Shown here: positions 1 through 10,521 of the stretch, piece by piece
Numbering within the stretch: the stretch's first letter is position 1
How the letters are laid out: each line of letters opens with the position of its first letter
Assembly: GCF_900141905.1 (NCBI RefSeq)
Contig: NZ_FQZF01000026.1
Span: forward strand, 10,447-74,446
From: Muricoccus roseus
Lineage (GTDB): Bacteria > Pseudomonadota > Alphaproteobacteria > Acetobacterales > Acetobacteraceae
Direction of reading: 5' to 3'
Length of the DNA stretch: 64,000 nt
The notes under the pieces: generated by a model
Told to the model about the DNA's origin: nothing
What the model saw: the letters and a program-made list of their open reading frames with translations, nothing else
Database searches by the model: none
Program-made: the position numbers and the translations under genes

Positions 1-40
1 CCGGGACAAACCGTCAGCGCAGAACAAAACCCAGCCGCGA

Positions 41-2284
41 TCAGGCCGCGTCCCGCACCTTCAGCAGCCGGTCCACCGTGATCGGCAGGTGGCGGATTCG
101 CTTGCCGGTGGCGTGGTACACGGCATTGGCGATGGCGGCCGCCGTGCCCACGATGCCGATCTCGCCCAGCCCCTTCACGCCGATGGGGTTGAGCTTGTCC
201 TCGTGTTCCTCGACGAAGATCACCTCGATCCCCTCCACATCCGCATTCGCGGGGATGTGGTACTCGGCGATGTTGTGGTTCATGAAGCGGCCGAGATGGT
301 GGTCCATCATGGACTCCTCGTGCAGCGCCATGCCGATGCCGAAGACCACGCCGCCCAGGATCTGCGACCGCGCCGTCTTGGGGTTCAGGATCTTGCCGGC
401 CGCCACAGCATCCACGACGCGCGTCACGCGCACGCGACCCAGTTCCTCATCCACGCGCACCTCCGCAAAAATCGCGGAATGGGTGAAGCCGGAATAGCGG
501 GCCTGGTTGATGCGGCTCGGGCTGCCGGTTTCCTCCGCCTCGATCCGGTGCACCTTGCCCGCCACCATGGCATCCTGGATCGTCACGAAGCGGGTAGGGT
601 CGGAGACCAGCTCGATGCGCCCGTCGCGGAAGGCGACGCGGCCGATCTCGGCATTCGCCAGTGGCGAGCCTTCCATGCCGCGGGCATAGCCGAACAGCGT
701 CTCCCGCACCGTGTTGCAGGCCAGCGTCACCGCGGTGCCGGCTGAGGCCGCGGCCCAGGAGCCGCCCTCCACCGGGGAGAAGGGCAGCTTGGAATCACCG
801 ACCTTCGCCGTCACCTTCTCCATCGGCAGCCCCAGCGCATCGGCCGCGATCTGCGTCAGGATGGTGTAGGTGCCGGTGCCGATATCGGCCGTCGCGGTCC
901 CGACCTCCAGCTTGCCGTCGATCGTCAGCACGGCGCGGGCGGAGGTCTTCTGCATCTGCGCCTCCCACATGCCGCTGGCCATGCCCCAGCCGACCAGCTC
1001 CCGCCCCTCCTTCATGGAGCGGGGCTCCGGACTGCGCTTCGACCAACCGAAGCGCTCCGCGCCCAACTGGTAGGCGGCGCGCAGCTCCTTGCTGCTGAAG
1101 GGCTTGCCGGTGGCCTCGTCGATCTCGGCGTAGTTCCTCAGCCGCAGCTGCAGCGGGTCCATGCCGAGCTTGTAGGAGAGCTCGTCCATCGCCGATTCCA
1201 GCGCGAACATGCCGGTCGGGGCGCCCGGCGCGCGCATGTCGCCGGGAGTGTAGGTGTCGATCTGCGCCAGCTTGTAGGTCGTCGAGACGTTCTCGCAGTG
1301 ATACATCATGGATGACCAGCCGACGATCATCTCCTGGTAGTCCTCGAAGGTCGAGGTATTGCTGACCACGTCATGCCGGATGGCCTGCAGCATGCCGTCG
1401 GGATTGGCGCCGATGGACATCTCCTGCAGCCCGTCCGGGCGATAGGTGAAGGTGAACATCTGGTCACGCGTGAGCGTGACGCGCACCGAGCGCTTCAGCT
1501 CCAGCGCCGCCATCACCGCCAGGAAAAGCTGGTATTGCGGCCGCAGCCCCGAGCCGAAGGCGCCGCCCACGAAGGGCGAGAGCACATGCACGTCGTCCTG
1601 CGACAGGCCGAAGACATGGGTGATGTAGGACTGCGTGTTCTGCACGCCCTGGATCTTGTCATAGACGGTGATCTTGCCGTCCCCGTCCCACACCACCGTG
1701 GCGGCATGGGGCTCCATCGGGTTGTGGTGCTCGATGGCGATCCGGTAATCCGCGCTCACCCGGACCGGGGATGCGCCGAAGCCTGCCTCCGCATCGCCGC
1801 GATCCGGCGCCGGCGCCATGCCGGAGCGGGTCTTGGGCGGCTTATAGGCCTGCATCCGAACCTTCTCGAGATCCGTCTGGTGCCCCTCCGCCTCATAGGT
1901 CACGCGGACCAGGGAGGCGGCGTAGCGCGCGATCTCGAAATCCTCCGCCACCACCAGGGCGATGGGCTGGCCGCTATAGAGGATCTTCTCGTCATAAAGC
2001 GGGCGGAAGGGCGTGCCGGGCGGCGCGACCTCGTCCTGATAGGCCTTGCTGCGCCAGGCCGTGCGCGGGCGGTTCTGGTGGGTGAAGACCTGGATCACCC
2101 CCGGCACCGCCATGGCGGCGGAAATGTCGATGCTGGTGATGCGCCCCTTGGCGATGGCGCTGTTCACCACATAGCCCTGGGCCAGGTCCGGCGCGGTGTA
2201 TTCCGCAGCATAGCGCGCGGCGCCAGTGACCTTCAGCTTGCCGTCCACGCGGCTGCGGGGCGATCCGACATGGGTCTCGTACAT
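41..2284 (-). CDS. paoC: PaoC-type aldehyde/xanthine dehydrogenase, molybdopterin-binding large subunit
   Basis: Large (Mo-cofactor) subunit of a three-subunit molybdenum hydroxylase, 747 residues. The N-terminal a/b-hammerhead domain covers about residues 1-130 and begins with SPRSRVDGKLKVTGAARY. The cofactor-binding region follows. Near the C-terminus, VKGLGEIG carries the Glu that acts as catalytic base in this family. It is the last gene of a paoA-paoB-paoC order, 17 nt after paoB. Resemblance is closer to the E. coli PaoC/YagR type than to CO dehydrogenase: no CO-dehydrogenase active-site loop with Cys was seen. The likely reaction is oxidation of an aldehyde or an N-heterocycle; the substrate cannot be told from sequence. 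Family call is firm, substrate unknown. Confidence 0.92.
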   Translation of the reverse strand: MYETHVGSPRSRVDGKLKVTGAARYAAEYTAPDLAQGYVVNSAIAKGRITSIDISAAMAVPGVIQVFTHQNRPRTAWRSKAYQDEVAPPGTPFRPLYDEKILYSGQPIALVVAEDFEIARYAASLVRVTYEAEGHQTDLEKVRMQAYKPPKTRSGMAPAPDRGDAEAGFGASPVRVSADYRIAIEHHNPMEPHAATVVWDGDGKITVYDKIQGVQNTQSYITHVFGLSQDDVHVLSPFVGGAFGSGLRPQYQLFLAVMAALELKRSVRVTLTRDQMFTFTYRPDGLQEMSIGANPDGMLQAIRHDVVSNTSTFEDYQEMIVGWSSMMYHCENVSTTYKLAQIDTYTPGDMRAPGAPTGMFALESAMDELSYKLGMDPLQLRLRNYAEIDEATGKPFSSKELRAAYQLGAERFGWSKRSPEPRSMKEGRELVGWGMASGMWEAQMQKTSARAVLTIDGKLEVGTATADIGTGTYTILTQIAADALGLPMEKVTAKVGDSKLPFSPVEGGSWAAASAGTAVTLACNTVRETLFGYARGMEGSPLANAEIGRVAFRDGRIELVSDPTRFVTIQDAMVAGKVHRIEAEETGSPSRINQARYSGFTHSAIFAEVRVDEELGRVRVTRVVDAVAAGKILNPKTARSQILGGVVFGIGMALHEESMMDHHLGRFMNHNIAEYHIPANADVEGIEVIFVEEHEDKLNPIGVKGLGEIGIVGTAAAIANAVYHATGKRIRHLPITVDRLLKVRDAA

Positions 2285-2301
2285 GGTCCGGCTCCCCTTC
2301 C

Positions 2302-3317
<1,016 letters not shown>

Positions 3318-3321
<4 letters not shown>

Positions 3322-3872
3322 TTCGCCGCCTCCTTCGCCAGCACATCCTCGATCGCATCGACGATGTTGGTATAGGCGCCGCAGCGGCAGAGATTGCCGC
3401 TCATATGCTCCCGGATTTCCGCCCGGCTCGTCGCATGGCCTTCCTTCACCAGCGCGACGGCGGAGCAGATCTGCCCCGGCGTGCAGTATCCGCACTGGAA
3501 GGCATCGTGCTCGATGAAGGCCTCCTGCATCGGGTGCAGCGTGCCGTCCGGCCCGGCCAGCCCCTCGATGGTGGTGACCTCGCAGCCATCCTTCATCACG
3601 GCCAGGGCGAGGCAGGAATTGATGCGCTCGCCATCCAGCAGCACGGTGCAGGCGCCGCACTGGCCGTGGTCGCAGCCCTTCTTCGTGCCGTAGAGAGAGA
3701 GGTCCTCCCGCAGGAGGTCGAGAAGGGTGGTCCAGGGCCGCACATGCAGCGCCCGGCGCTCGCCATTGATGGTCAGGGTGATCGGGATCTCGTCGGGCAG
3801 CGGCCCCGGCCCCTGTGCGGGCCCGGCATCCGGGGCGAAGCCTTGCCGGAGCGGAAGTTCGAGGTCAGCCAT
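3318..3872 (-). CDS. paoA: PaoA-type [2Fe-2S] small subunit of molybdenum hydroxylase
   Basis: Iron-sulfur subunit, 184 residues. The N-terminal plant-type [2Fe-2S] motif reads GCDHGQCGACTVLLDG. The C-terminal helical [2Fe-2S] domain has QCGYCTPGQ and GNLCRCGAY. Start chosen at the ATG at 3872; upstream codons in frame give no recognisable sequence. E. coli PaoA carries a twin-arginine signal; here the ~50 residues before the ferredoxin fold have no RR motif or hydrophobic stretch, so the complex is probably cytoplasmic. First gene of the operon. The 140 bp between it and the upstream GntR gene stop should hold its promoter, but no clear -35/-10 was found. Confidence 0.93.
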
Positions 3873-4012
3873 GGCGGTGTCCTGCTGAACGGCGTGGGCA
3901 CCGGAGGCCGCGGGTGGGGAGTGGTCACGCGGAGAGTGGCCCCGCCGCCCTCCCTTGCCGGAGCCTCCGTGTCTTGGCCCTGCAAACGAAGGGATTGCCC
4001 CCGCGGTTGCGG

Positions 4013-4705
4013 CTAGCCGGCCCGGCGCCCGAGATCGGCCCCGACGAAGGCTCCCGTGCGCTCGTAATGCTGCGCCAGCAGGGCGGCGGCGGTCTCGGCA
4101 TCGCGGTCCAACGCCGCGCGGGCGATGGCGGCGTGTTCGGCCGCCACGTCCCGGTCTGGATAGGCCACCGTGTTGGCCAGGGCACGATATCGCCGCGCCT
4201 CCTCCCGCAGCCTGTCGCAGAAGGCGAGCAGCTGCGGCGCACCGCAGGCTTCCAGCAGGGCCTGGTGGAAGCGCAGGTGGCAGGCTTCCCATTCCGGGTT
4301 GGTCGCGAAGCGGTGGGAGTCCAGCGAGCGCGCCAGGCGGTTCAGCCGGTGCTCCGCGAGCACCAGCGCATCCTCCCAGGCCGCGTCGCCCAGGCGGATG
4401 GATTCCTGCAGCGCCGCGCATTCGGCCAGCACCCGGCTGCGGATAAGCCCCTCCAGCTGGGACGGCGCGGCGGCGGCCACCCGGAAGCCGCGATGCTCCA
4501 GCCGTTCCGCGAGCCCCTCGGCCGCCAGCTTGGACAGCGCTTCCCGCATGGGGGAGGCCCCGGCGCCGTAGCTCTCCGCCAGGTCCCGCAGCTTCAGCTT
4601 CAGCCCAGGGGCCAAGCGGCCCGAGAGGATGTCCTCCCGCAACCGCCGGTGGACGGCGGTGGCCAGGGTGGGGTCGCGCCCCTCACTCGATGCGGCCTGG
4701 GACAT
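4013..4705 (-). CDS. GntR/FadR-family transcriptional regulator
   Basis: DNA-binding regulator of 230 residues. The N-terminal winged helix is at about residues 10-75 (VHRRLREDILSGRLAPG, then LRDLAESYGAGASPMREAL). The C-terminal FCD-type all-helical ligand domain covers about 85-215 and includes the metal/ligand pattern ECHLRFHQALLEACG and AAEHAAIARA. FCD regulators usually bind small carboxylates. It is divergent from the long catabolic run that begins at 4815, with 109 bp between the two start codons, and is the obvious candidate regulator of that run. It lies on the same strand as paoABC, 140 bp upstream of them, so a role there is possible too. Confidence 0.9.
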   Translation of the reverse strand: MSQAASSEGRDPTLATAVHRRLREDILSGRLAPGLKLKLRDLAESYGAGASPMREALSKLAAEGLAERLEHRGFRVAAAAPSQLEGLIRSRVLAECAALQESIRLGDAAWEDALVLAEHRLNRLARSLDSHRFATNPEWEACHLRFHQALLEACGAPQLLAFCDRLREEARRYRALANTVAYPDRDVAAEHAAIARAALDRDAETAAALLAQHYERTGAFVGADLGRRAG

Positions 4706-4759
4706 TCCGGCAATTATTCGCCATTTCAGAATAGGAGCAAGCCTTGGCGACGTTTTGCT

Positions 4760-4770
4760 TGACGAAGTCA
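4760..4770. promoter_or_regulatory. Short palindrome in the GntR/FAH divergent promoter region
   Basis: The 109-bp region between the divergent start codons contains TGAC-GAA-GTCA, a perfect 4+4 palindrome, inside a locally AT-richer stretch (4751-4785). A TTGACG that could be a -35 box overlaps it at 4759-4764. It is a plausible operator for the adjacent FCD regulator. The match is short and no second copy was found, so this is only a candidate. Confidence 0.35.
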
Positions 4771-4814
4771 GAATTTCGACAAAATCTCTCCCGACCAACC
4801 GGAGGAAACGCCGC

Positions 4815-5681
<867 letters not shown>

Positions 5682-5683
5682 GC

Positions 5684-6349
5684 ATGGCCGGGCCGGTTGT
5701 CACGCTCAGCTTCGACAACGGCCCGGAGCCCGAGGTCACGCCCGGCGTGCTGGATGTCCTCCGCCGCCGGGGCCTGCGGGCCACCTTCTTCGTCATCGGC
5801 CGGAAGCTGGCCGCGCACCGGCCGCTGGCCGAGCGCGCGCATGCCGAGGGCCACTGGATCGGCAATCACACCTGGAGCCACACCCGGCCCCTGGGCGAGA
5901 TGCCGGACGACGCCGCGACGGCGGAGGCGGAGATCGGACGCACCCAGGCCGTGATCGGGGATCTCTCCCATCCGGACCGCCTCTTCCGCCCGGTGGGCGG
6001 CGGAGGCGCGCTGGGGCCGCACCTGCTGAGCGGGGCCGCGCTGGAGCACCTCCGGGAGGGGGGCTTCACCTGCGTGCTCTGGAACGCCGTTCCCGGCGAC
6101 TTCCGCGACGCCGAGAACTGGCCGGAACGCGCCCTGGCCATGTGCCGCGGCCCCGACCCGGTGACGCTGGTGCTGCACGACCTGCCCAATGGCGCCATGC
6201 GCCAGCTGGACCGCTTCCTCGGTCGCCTGGCCGATGCCGGCGCCCGCTTCGCACAGGACTTCCCGCCCTCCTGCGTCCCGATGCGCCGGGGCGAGGATGA
6301 CGGCACCATCACACGCTACTCCACCCCCCATACCGGAGCCGCCGCATGA
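5684..6349 (+). CDS. Polysaccharide deacetylase-like (CE4/NodB fold) protein, variant motif
   Basis: A 221-residue protein with the NodB homology fold and no signal peptide. Motif 1 reads LSFDNGP where most CE4 enzymes have FDDGP, so one of the two Asp (the metal ligand) is Asn. Motif 2, NHTWSH, retains the two metal-binding His. Motif 3 is FRPVGGGG and the C-terminal motif is LVLHDLPNG. It starts 2 nt after the FAH stop and overlaps the next gene by ATGA. Its place in a small-molecule catabolic operon suggests it acts on a cytoplasmic amide or N-formyl/acetyl compound, not on cell wall; that is inference. Confidence 0.82.
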   Translation: MAGPVVTLSFDNGPEPEVTPGVLDVLRRRGLRATFFVIGRKLAAHRPLAERAHAEGHWIGNHTWSHTRPLGEMPDDAATAEAEIGRTQAVIGDLSHPDRLFRPVGGGGALGPHLLSGAALEHLREGGFTCVLWNAVPGDFRDAENWPERALAMCRGPDPVTLVLHDLPNGAMRQLDRFLGRLADAGARFAQDFPPSCVPMRRGEDDGTITRYSTPHTGAAA

Positions 6350-7320
6350 CCCATCTTCCGCGCCGCGCCCTGCTGGGTGCCCTCGCAGCCCTTCCTGCCG
6401 CGCAGGCCATGGCACAGGGCGCCGGCACCTGGCCCAACCGGCCGATTCGCCTGGTCGTGCCCTTCGCGGCCGGCACCACCACCGACATCCTCGGCCGCAT
6501 CCTGGCCGAGGCGTTGGCCAAGGAGGCAGGCCAGCCCGTGGTGGTGGACAACCGCGCGGGCGCCGGCGGCAATGTCGGCGCCCAGGCCGTCGCCCGCTCC
6601 CCGGGGGATGGCTACACGCTGCTGCTGGGCACGAACGGCACGCATGGCATCAATGTGAGCCTCTATGCGGACCAGGGCTTCGACCCGATCCGCGACTTCA
6701 CGCCCATCGCGCCCTATGTCTCCACCCCCAGCGTCCTCGGCGTGCCGCCCTCCCTCGGCGTCTCCTCGGTGGCGGAGCTGGTGGCCCTGGCGAAGCGCCG
6801 CACCGTCACCTTCGCCTCGGCCGGCAACGGCACCACGGGGCATCTCTCCCAGGCGCTGTTCAACCTGCGCGGCGGGCTGACCACGGAGCATGTTCCCTAC
6901 CGCAATGCCGGCCAGGGCGTGACGGACCTCATCGCCGGCCGGGTGGATGCGATGTTCTACCACCCGCTCGGCCTCAAGCCGCATCTGGATGCCGGCACGC
7001 TAAAGGCGCTGGCCGTCACCTCCGCCTCGCGCGTCACCATGCTGCCGGATGTGCCCACCATTCAGGAGGCCGGGCTCCAGGATTTCGTGGTGGAGGGCCG
7101 CTGGTCGCTCTACGGCCCCGCCAACATGCCGCCCGAGGTGGTCGCGCGGCTGAACCGGGCCACGAACGCCCTGCTGGCCGATCCCGCCTCCCTCGCCAAT
7201 CTGCGCGCCCAGGGCGTGGAGCCGCTGGGCGGGTCGCCGGAGAAGCTGGCGGAGATGACGCGCGAGGAAATTGCGAAGTGGCGCGCCGTCGTGGCCGCTG
7301 CCAACATCAAGCCCGACTAG
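6346..7320 (+). CDS. Bug-family (TctC-like) periplasmic substrate-binding protein
   Basis: Tripartite tricarboxylate transporter receptor family, 324 residues. The signal peptide starts PRRALLGALAALPAAQAMA, with likely cleavage after AMA. Mature start: WPNRPIRLVVPFAAGTTTD, the carboxylate-binding signature of Bug receptors. Also seen: VVVDNRAGAGGNVG and VPYRNAGQG. The start codon overlaps the upstream stop (ATGA). No TctA/TctB membrane partners are encoded in the window, so it is an orphan receptor, which is common in Acetobacteraceae and Burkholderiales. It probably binds an aromatic or other carboxylate and may deliver it to a remote transporter or act in sensing. Confidence 0.92.
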   Translation: MTHLPRRALLGALAALPAAQAMAQGAGTWPNRPIRLVVPFAAGTTTDILGRILAEALAKEAGQPVVVDNRAGAGGNVGAQAVARSPGDGYTLLLGTNGTHGINVSLYADQGFDPIRDFTPIAPYVSTPSVLGVPPSLGVSSVAELVALAKRRTVTFASAGNGTTGHLSQALFNLRGGLTTEHVPYRNAGQGVTDLIAGRVDAMFYHPLGLKPHLDAGTLKALAVTSASRVTMLPDVPTIQEAGLQDFVVEGRWSLYGPANMPPEVVARLNRATNALLADPASLANLRAQGVEPLGGSPEKLAEMTREEIAKWRAVVAAANIKPD

Positions 7321-7390
7321 ATCCGAACCCCGGACAGCATGCATCCGAGGGCGGGCGACCGAGACCCGCCCCGGACGGAGGATGACGAGA

Positions 7391-8296
7391 ATGGCTGACC
7401 TGGACCAGAACACCGTCACCGAGGCCGTGATCGCGCAGATGGCCGACACGCCCGACCCGCGCCTGCGCGAGGTGATGGCGAGCCTCGTGCGACACCTGCA
7501 CGGCTTCGCGCGGGAGGTGAAGCTCACCCCGGCCGAATGGCTCGCCGCCATCGGCTTCCTCACCCGCGTCGGCCAGACCTGCACGCCCATCCGGCAGGAG
7601 TTCATCCTCCTCTCGGACACCCTCGGCCTCTCGCGCCTGGTCAACCTGATGGACGACAAGGCCAACCGCGTGGGCGAGGCGACCGAGACCAGCCTTCTCG
7701 GCCCCTTCTACCGCGAGGCCGCCCCGCAATTCGGCTATGGCGAAAGCATCGCGACCCGCGCCAAGGGGCCGGAGATGATGCTCTTCGGCCGCGTGGTGAA
7801 CGAGGCCGGCGAGGGCGTGCCCCATGCCACGGTGGAGATCTGGCAGACGGATGCCGACGGCGCCTACGACCTGCAGGTGAACAACCCGGAGGTCATGGAC
7901 ATGCGCGGCCAGTTCCGCACCGATGCGGAGGGGCGCTACGCCATCCGCACCCTCATCCCGCTCGGCTACTCCATCCCGATGGACGGCCCTGTGGGCGCCA
8001 TGGTGCGCGCGCAGAACCGCCATGGCTTCCGCCCCGCCCATATCCATGTGCTGATCGGCGCCGAGGGGTACCGCGAGCTCGTAACCGCCCTCTATCTCGG
8101 CGATGACGACCACATCGATTCCGATACCGTCTTCGGCGTCTCGGAATCGCTGGTCGTGCATCCCCGTGCCGGGCTGGAAGGCGCGCCCGATCCTGCCCTG
8201 CCGAGCGTGCGCTACGATTTCCGGATCGCCCGGAAGGCCGCCCACGACACATCGGGCCGCGTCGGCGCCGACCCGTCCAAGATCGCCGCGGAATAG
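7391..8296 (+). CDS. Intradiol ring-cleavage dioxygenase (hydroxyquinol/catechol 1,2-dioxygenase type)
   Basis: Fe(III) intradiol dioxygenase, 301 residues. An ATG lies at 7382, but GGAGG at 7377-7381 sits 9 nt before the ATG at 7391, which I prefer. The N-terminal dioxygenase dimerisation domain covers about residues 15-100. The catalytic domain has all four iron ligands at the family spacing: Tyr159 (GAYD), Tyr193 (PLGYSIP), His217 and His219 (RPAHIHV). GPFYRE at about 105 matches the hydroxyquinol-type entrance. Expected product is a cis,cis-muconate or maleylacetate precursor. It gives the strongest evidence that the operon handles an aromatic substrate. It lies 70 nt after the Bug gene and 66 nt before the ABC receptor. 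Confidence 0.93.
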   Translation: MADLDQNTVTEAVIAQMADTPDPRLREVMASLVRHLHGFAREVKLTPAEWLAAIGFLTRVGQTCTPIRQEFILLSDTLGLSRLVNLMDDKANRVGEATETSLLGPFYREAAPQFGYGESIATRAKGPEMMLFGRVVNEAGEGVPHATVEIWQTDADGAYDLQVNNPEVMDMRGQFRTDAEGRYAIRTLIPLGYSIPMDGPVGAMVRAQNRHGFRPAHIHVLIGAEGYRELVTALYLGDDDHIDSDTVFGVSESLVVHPRAGLEGAPDPALPSVRYDFRIARKAAHDTSGRVGADPSKIAAE

Positions 8297-8362
8297 CCGC
8301 GGCCCACCGCGTCAAGGCATTGGCCACGGGCGAAGAAACCGGGCCGCAGGAGGAGAAGGTTC

Positions 8363-9640
8363 ATGGAAGGTCTCAGCAGGCGCGGCCTCGGCCGCGCGGC
8401 CCTGGCGGCGGCCATCACCGTGCCCGCCACCGTTCCCGCCACTGCGCGCGCGCAGACCGCGCCGTCCGGCCCGCCCATCCGCATCGGCTATTCCATGTCG
8501 CTCTCGGGCGGGCTGGCCGGCAACGGCCGCCCGGCGCTCATCGCCCACCGCATCTGGCAGGAGGACGTGAACGCCAAGGGCGGGCTGCTCGGCCGCCCGG
8601 TCGAACTGGTGCATTACGACGACCAGAGCACGGGTGCGCAGGTGCCGGGCATCTACACCAAGCTCATCGACGTCGATAAGGTCGATCTCGTCATCTCCGG
8701 CTATGCCACGGCCATCATCGCGCCGGCCATGCCGATCGTGATGCAGCGGAACATGACCTTCGTGTCTCTGTTCGGCACGGGCGCGAACAACGACTTCAAG
8801 TACGACCGCTATTTCAGCATCAACCCCGCGGGCTCCAAGGTGAAGGAGACCTTCGCCAAGGGCTTCATCGACCTCGCCATGGCGATGGAGCCGCGGCCGC
8901 GCAGCATCGCCCTCGTCAACCTGGACAGCGACTTCCACCAGCGCACCGCCGAGAGCGCCCGCTACCTCGCGCGCGAGGCCGGGCTCCGCATCGTCTATGA
9001 TCGCGCCTATCCGCCGAGCACGGTGGATTTCTCCCCCATCATCCGCGCGGTCCAGGCCGCGCGGCCCGATGTCGTCTTCGTCGGCTCCTACCCGCCCGAC
9101 ACGGCCGGCCTGCTGCGCGCGGCCAGCGAGCTGCGGGTGAACTTCCAGATGTTCGGCGGGCCGATGATCGGACCGCATATCACGGCGCAGAAGCTCCAGC
9201 TGGGCCCCATCCTGAACAACCTGGTGGTGTGGGACGTCTATGCGCCCGAGCCGACCCTGCAGTTCCCGGGCACCCAGGCGCTGATCGAGAAGTACCAGCC
9301 CGTCGCCGCGCGGGAGGGAACGGATGCACTGGGCCACTATGTGCCGCCGCTGGCCTATGCCCAGATGCAGGTGCTGGAGCAGGCGGTGAAGCGCGTCGGC
9401 CGGATCGACCAGGCCGCGCTGGCGGCGGACATGCACGCCAGCACCTTCGAGACGGTGATCGGCCCGCTGAAGTTCGACGCGCTGGGCGAATGGACCGAGG
9501 AGCGGAACCTCTACACCCAGTATCAGGGCGTGCAGGGCAACGGGATCGACCAGTTCCGCAAGGCGGGCACGCAGGTCATCCTCTACCCCCAGCGCTACAA
9601 GTCCGGCGATCTCCGCAAGCCCTACACGGCGGGTGCCTGA
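8363..9640 (+). CDS. Branched-chain-type ABC transporter substrate-binding protein
   Basis: Periplasmic receptor of the LivK/AmiC class (type I fold), 425 residues. The N-terminus is LSRRGLGRAALAAAITVPA with ARAQ before the likely cleavage point, giving a Sec or Tat-like signal (RR present). The mature protein begins with IRIGYSMSLSGGLAGNGRPA, followed by NAKGGLLGRPVELVHYDDQ. A strong Shine-Dalgarno sequence (AGGAGGAGAAGG) precedes the ATG. First gene of a complete Liv-type importer; its stop overlaps the permease start (TGATG). Members of this class often bind aromatic acids or amides in catabolic clusters, which fits the adjacent dioxygenase. Confidence 0.94.
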   Translation: MEGLSRRGLGRAALAAAITVPATVPATARAQTAPSGPPIRIGYSMSLSGGLAGNGRPALIAHRIWQEDVNAKGGLLGRPVELVHYDDQSTGAQVPGIYTKLIDVDKVDLVISGYATAIIAPAMPIVMQRNMTFVSLFGTGANNDFKYDRYFSINPAGSKVKETFAKGFIDLAMAMEPRPRSIALVNLDSDFHQRTAESARYLAREAGLRIVYDRAYPPSTVDFSPIIRAVQAARPDVVFVGSYPPDTAGLLRAASELRVNFQMFGGPMIGPHITAQKLQLGPILNNLVVWDVYAPEPTLQFPGTQALIEKYQPVAAREGTDALGHYVPPLAYAQMQVLEQAVKRVGRIDQAALAADMHASTFETVIGPLKFDALGEWTEERNLYTQYQGVQGNGIDQFRKAGTQVILYPQRYKSGDLRKPYTAGA

Positions 9641-10521
9641 TGGACCCCGACCTCGCCCTCCTCCTGAACGGGATCGTCTCGGGCCTGCTGCTCGGCGGTC
9701 TCTACGCCGCCGCGGCGGCGGGCCTTTCCATCTCCTTCGGGATGCTGGACGTGGTCAACATCGCGCACCCCGCCTTCATGGTGCTGGGCGCGCTGCTCGT
9801 CGCCCTCCTCTGGGGGGCGACGGGGATCGACCCGCTGATCCTCTCCGTGCTGCTGACACCCGCCTTCTGGGCGCTCGGCGCCGCCATCTATGTCGTCTAC
9901 CACCATTTCTTCGAACGGCGGGGAGACGAGGCCATCCAGGGCCTCGCCTTCTTCTTCGGCGTGATGTTCATCATCGAGGTCGGGCTGGTGCTGGCCATCG
10001 GGCCCGAGCAGCATTTCGCCGACGCCGCCTATGCCGGCATCACCTGGCGCCTGGGCGAGATCGACCTGCCGCTCCGCATGCTGGTGCCCGCCCTGGTCGC
10101 CTTCGCCGCCATCGGCGGGCTCGCCCTCTTCCTCCGGCGCAGCTTCACCGGCCGCGCCATCGCGGCCGTGGCGCAGGACCGGGAGGCGCTGCGCCTGCTG
10201 GCAATCGACCCCGTCAGGATCAAGCGCCTCGCCTTCGGCATCTCCATCGCCATGGCGGCCCTGGCCGGCGGCGCGCTGGTGGTGGTGCAGCCGGTGGATG
10301 CCTGGTCCGGCCATGTGTTTATCGGCCGGGTCTTCGCCGTGGTCATCATGGGCGGGCTCTCCTCCCTCGGCGGCTGCGTGCTGGCGGCGCTCGCCTTCGG
10401 CGTGGTGGAGAACGTCACCGCCAGCTTCTACGGCCCCTCCTGGTCGCCCGCCGTCGCCTTCGGATGCCTGCTGCTGGTGCTGGCCATCCGGCCCCAGGGC
10501 TTCTTCGGGCGCGTGGCATGA
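9640..10521 (+). CDS. livH: Branched-chain-type ABC transporter permease (LivH class)
   Basis: Inner-membrane permease, 293 residues, about 8 hydrophobic segments. Begins MDPDLALLLNGIVSGLLLGG and contains the LivH hallmark SFGMLDVVNIAHPAFMVLGA. The EAA-like loop near AIAAVAQDREALRLLAIDP contacts the ATPases. The start codon shares one base with the stop of the receptor gene, and the next gene overlaps by ATGA, so the importer is translated as a coupled unit. The liv names mark family only; leucine transport is not implied. Confidence 0.94.
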   Translation: MDPDLALLLNGIVSGLLLGGLYAAAAAGLSISFGMLDVVNIAHPAFMVLGALLVALLWGATGIDPLILSVLLTPAFWALGAAIYVVYHHFFERRGDEAIQGLAFFFGVMFIIEVGLVLAIGPEQHFADAAYAGITWRLGEIDLPLRMLVPALVAFAAIGGLALFLRRSFTGRAIAAVAQDREALRLLAIDPVRIKRLAFGISIAMAALAGGALVVVQPVDAWSGHVFIGRVFAVVIMGGLSSLGGCVLAALAFGVVENVTASFYGPSWSPAVAFGCLLLVLAIRPQGFFGRVA

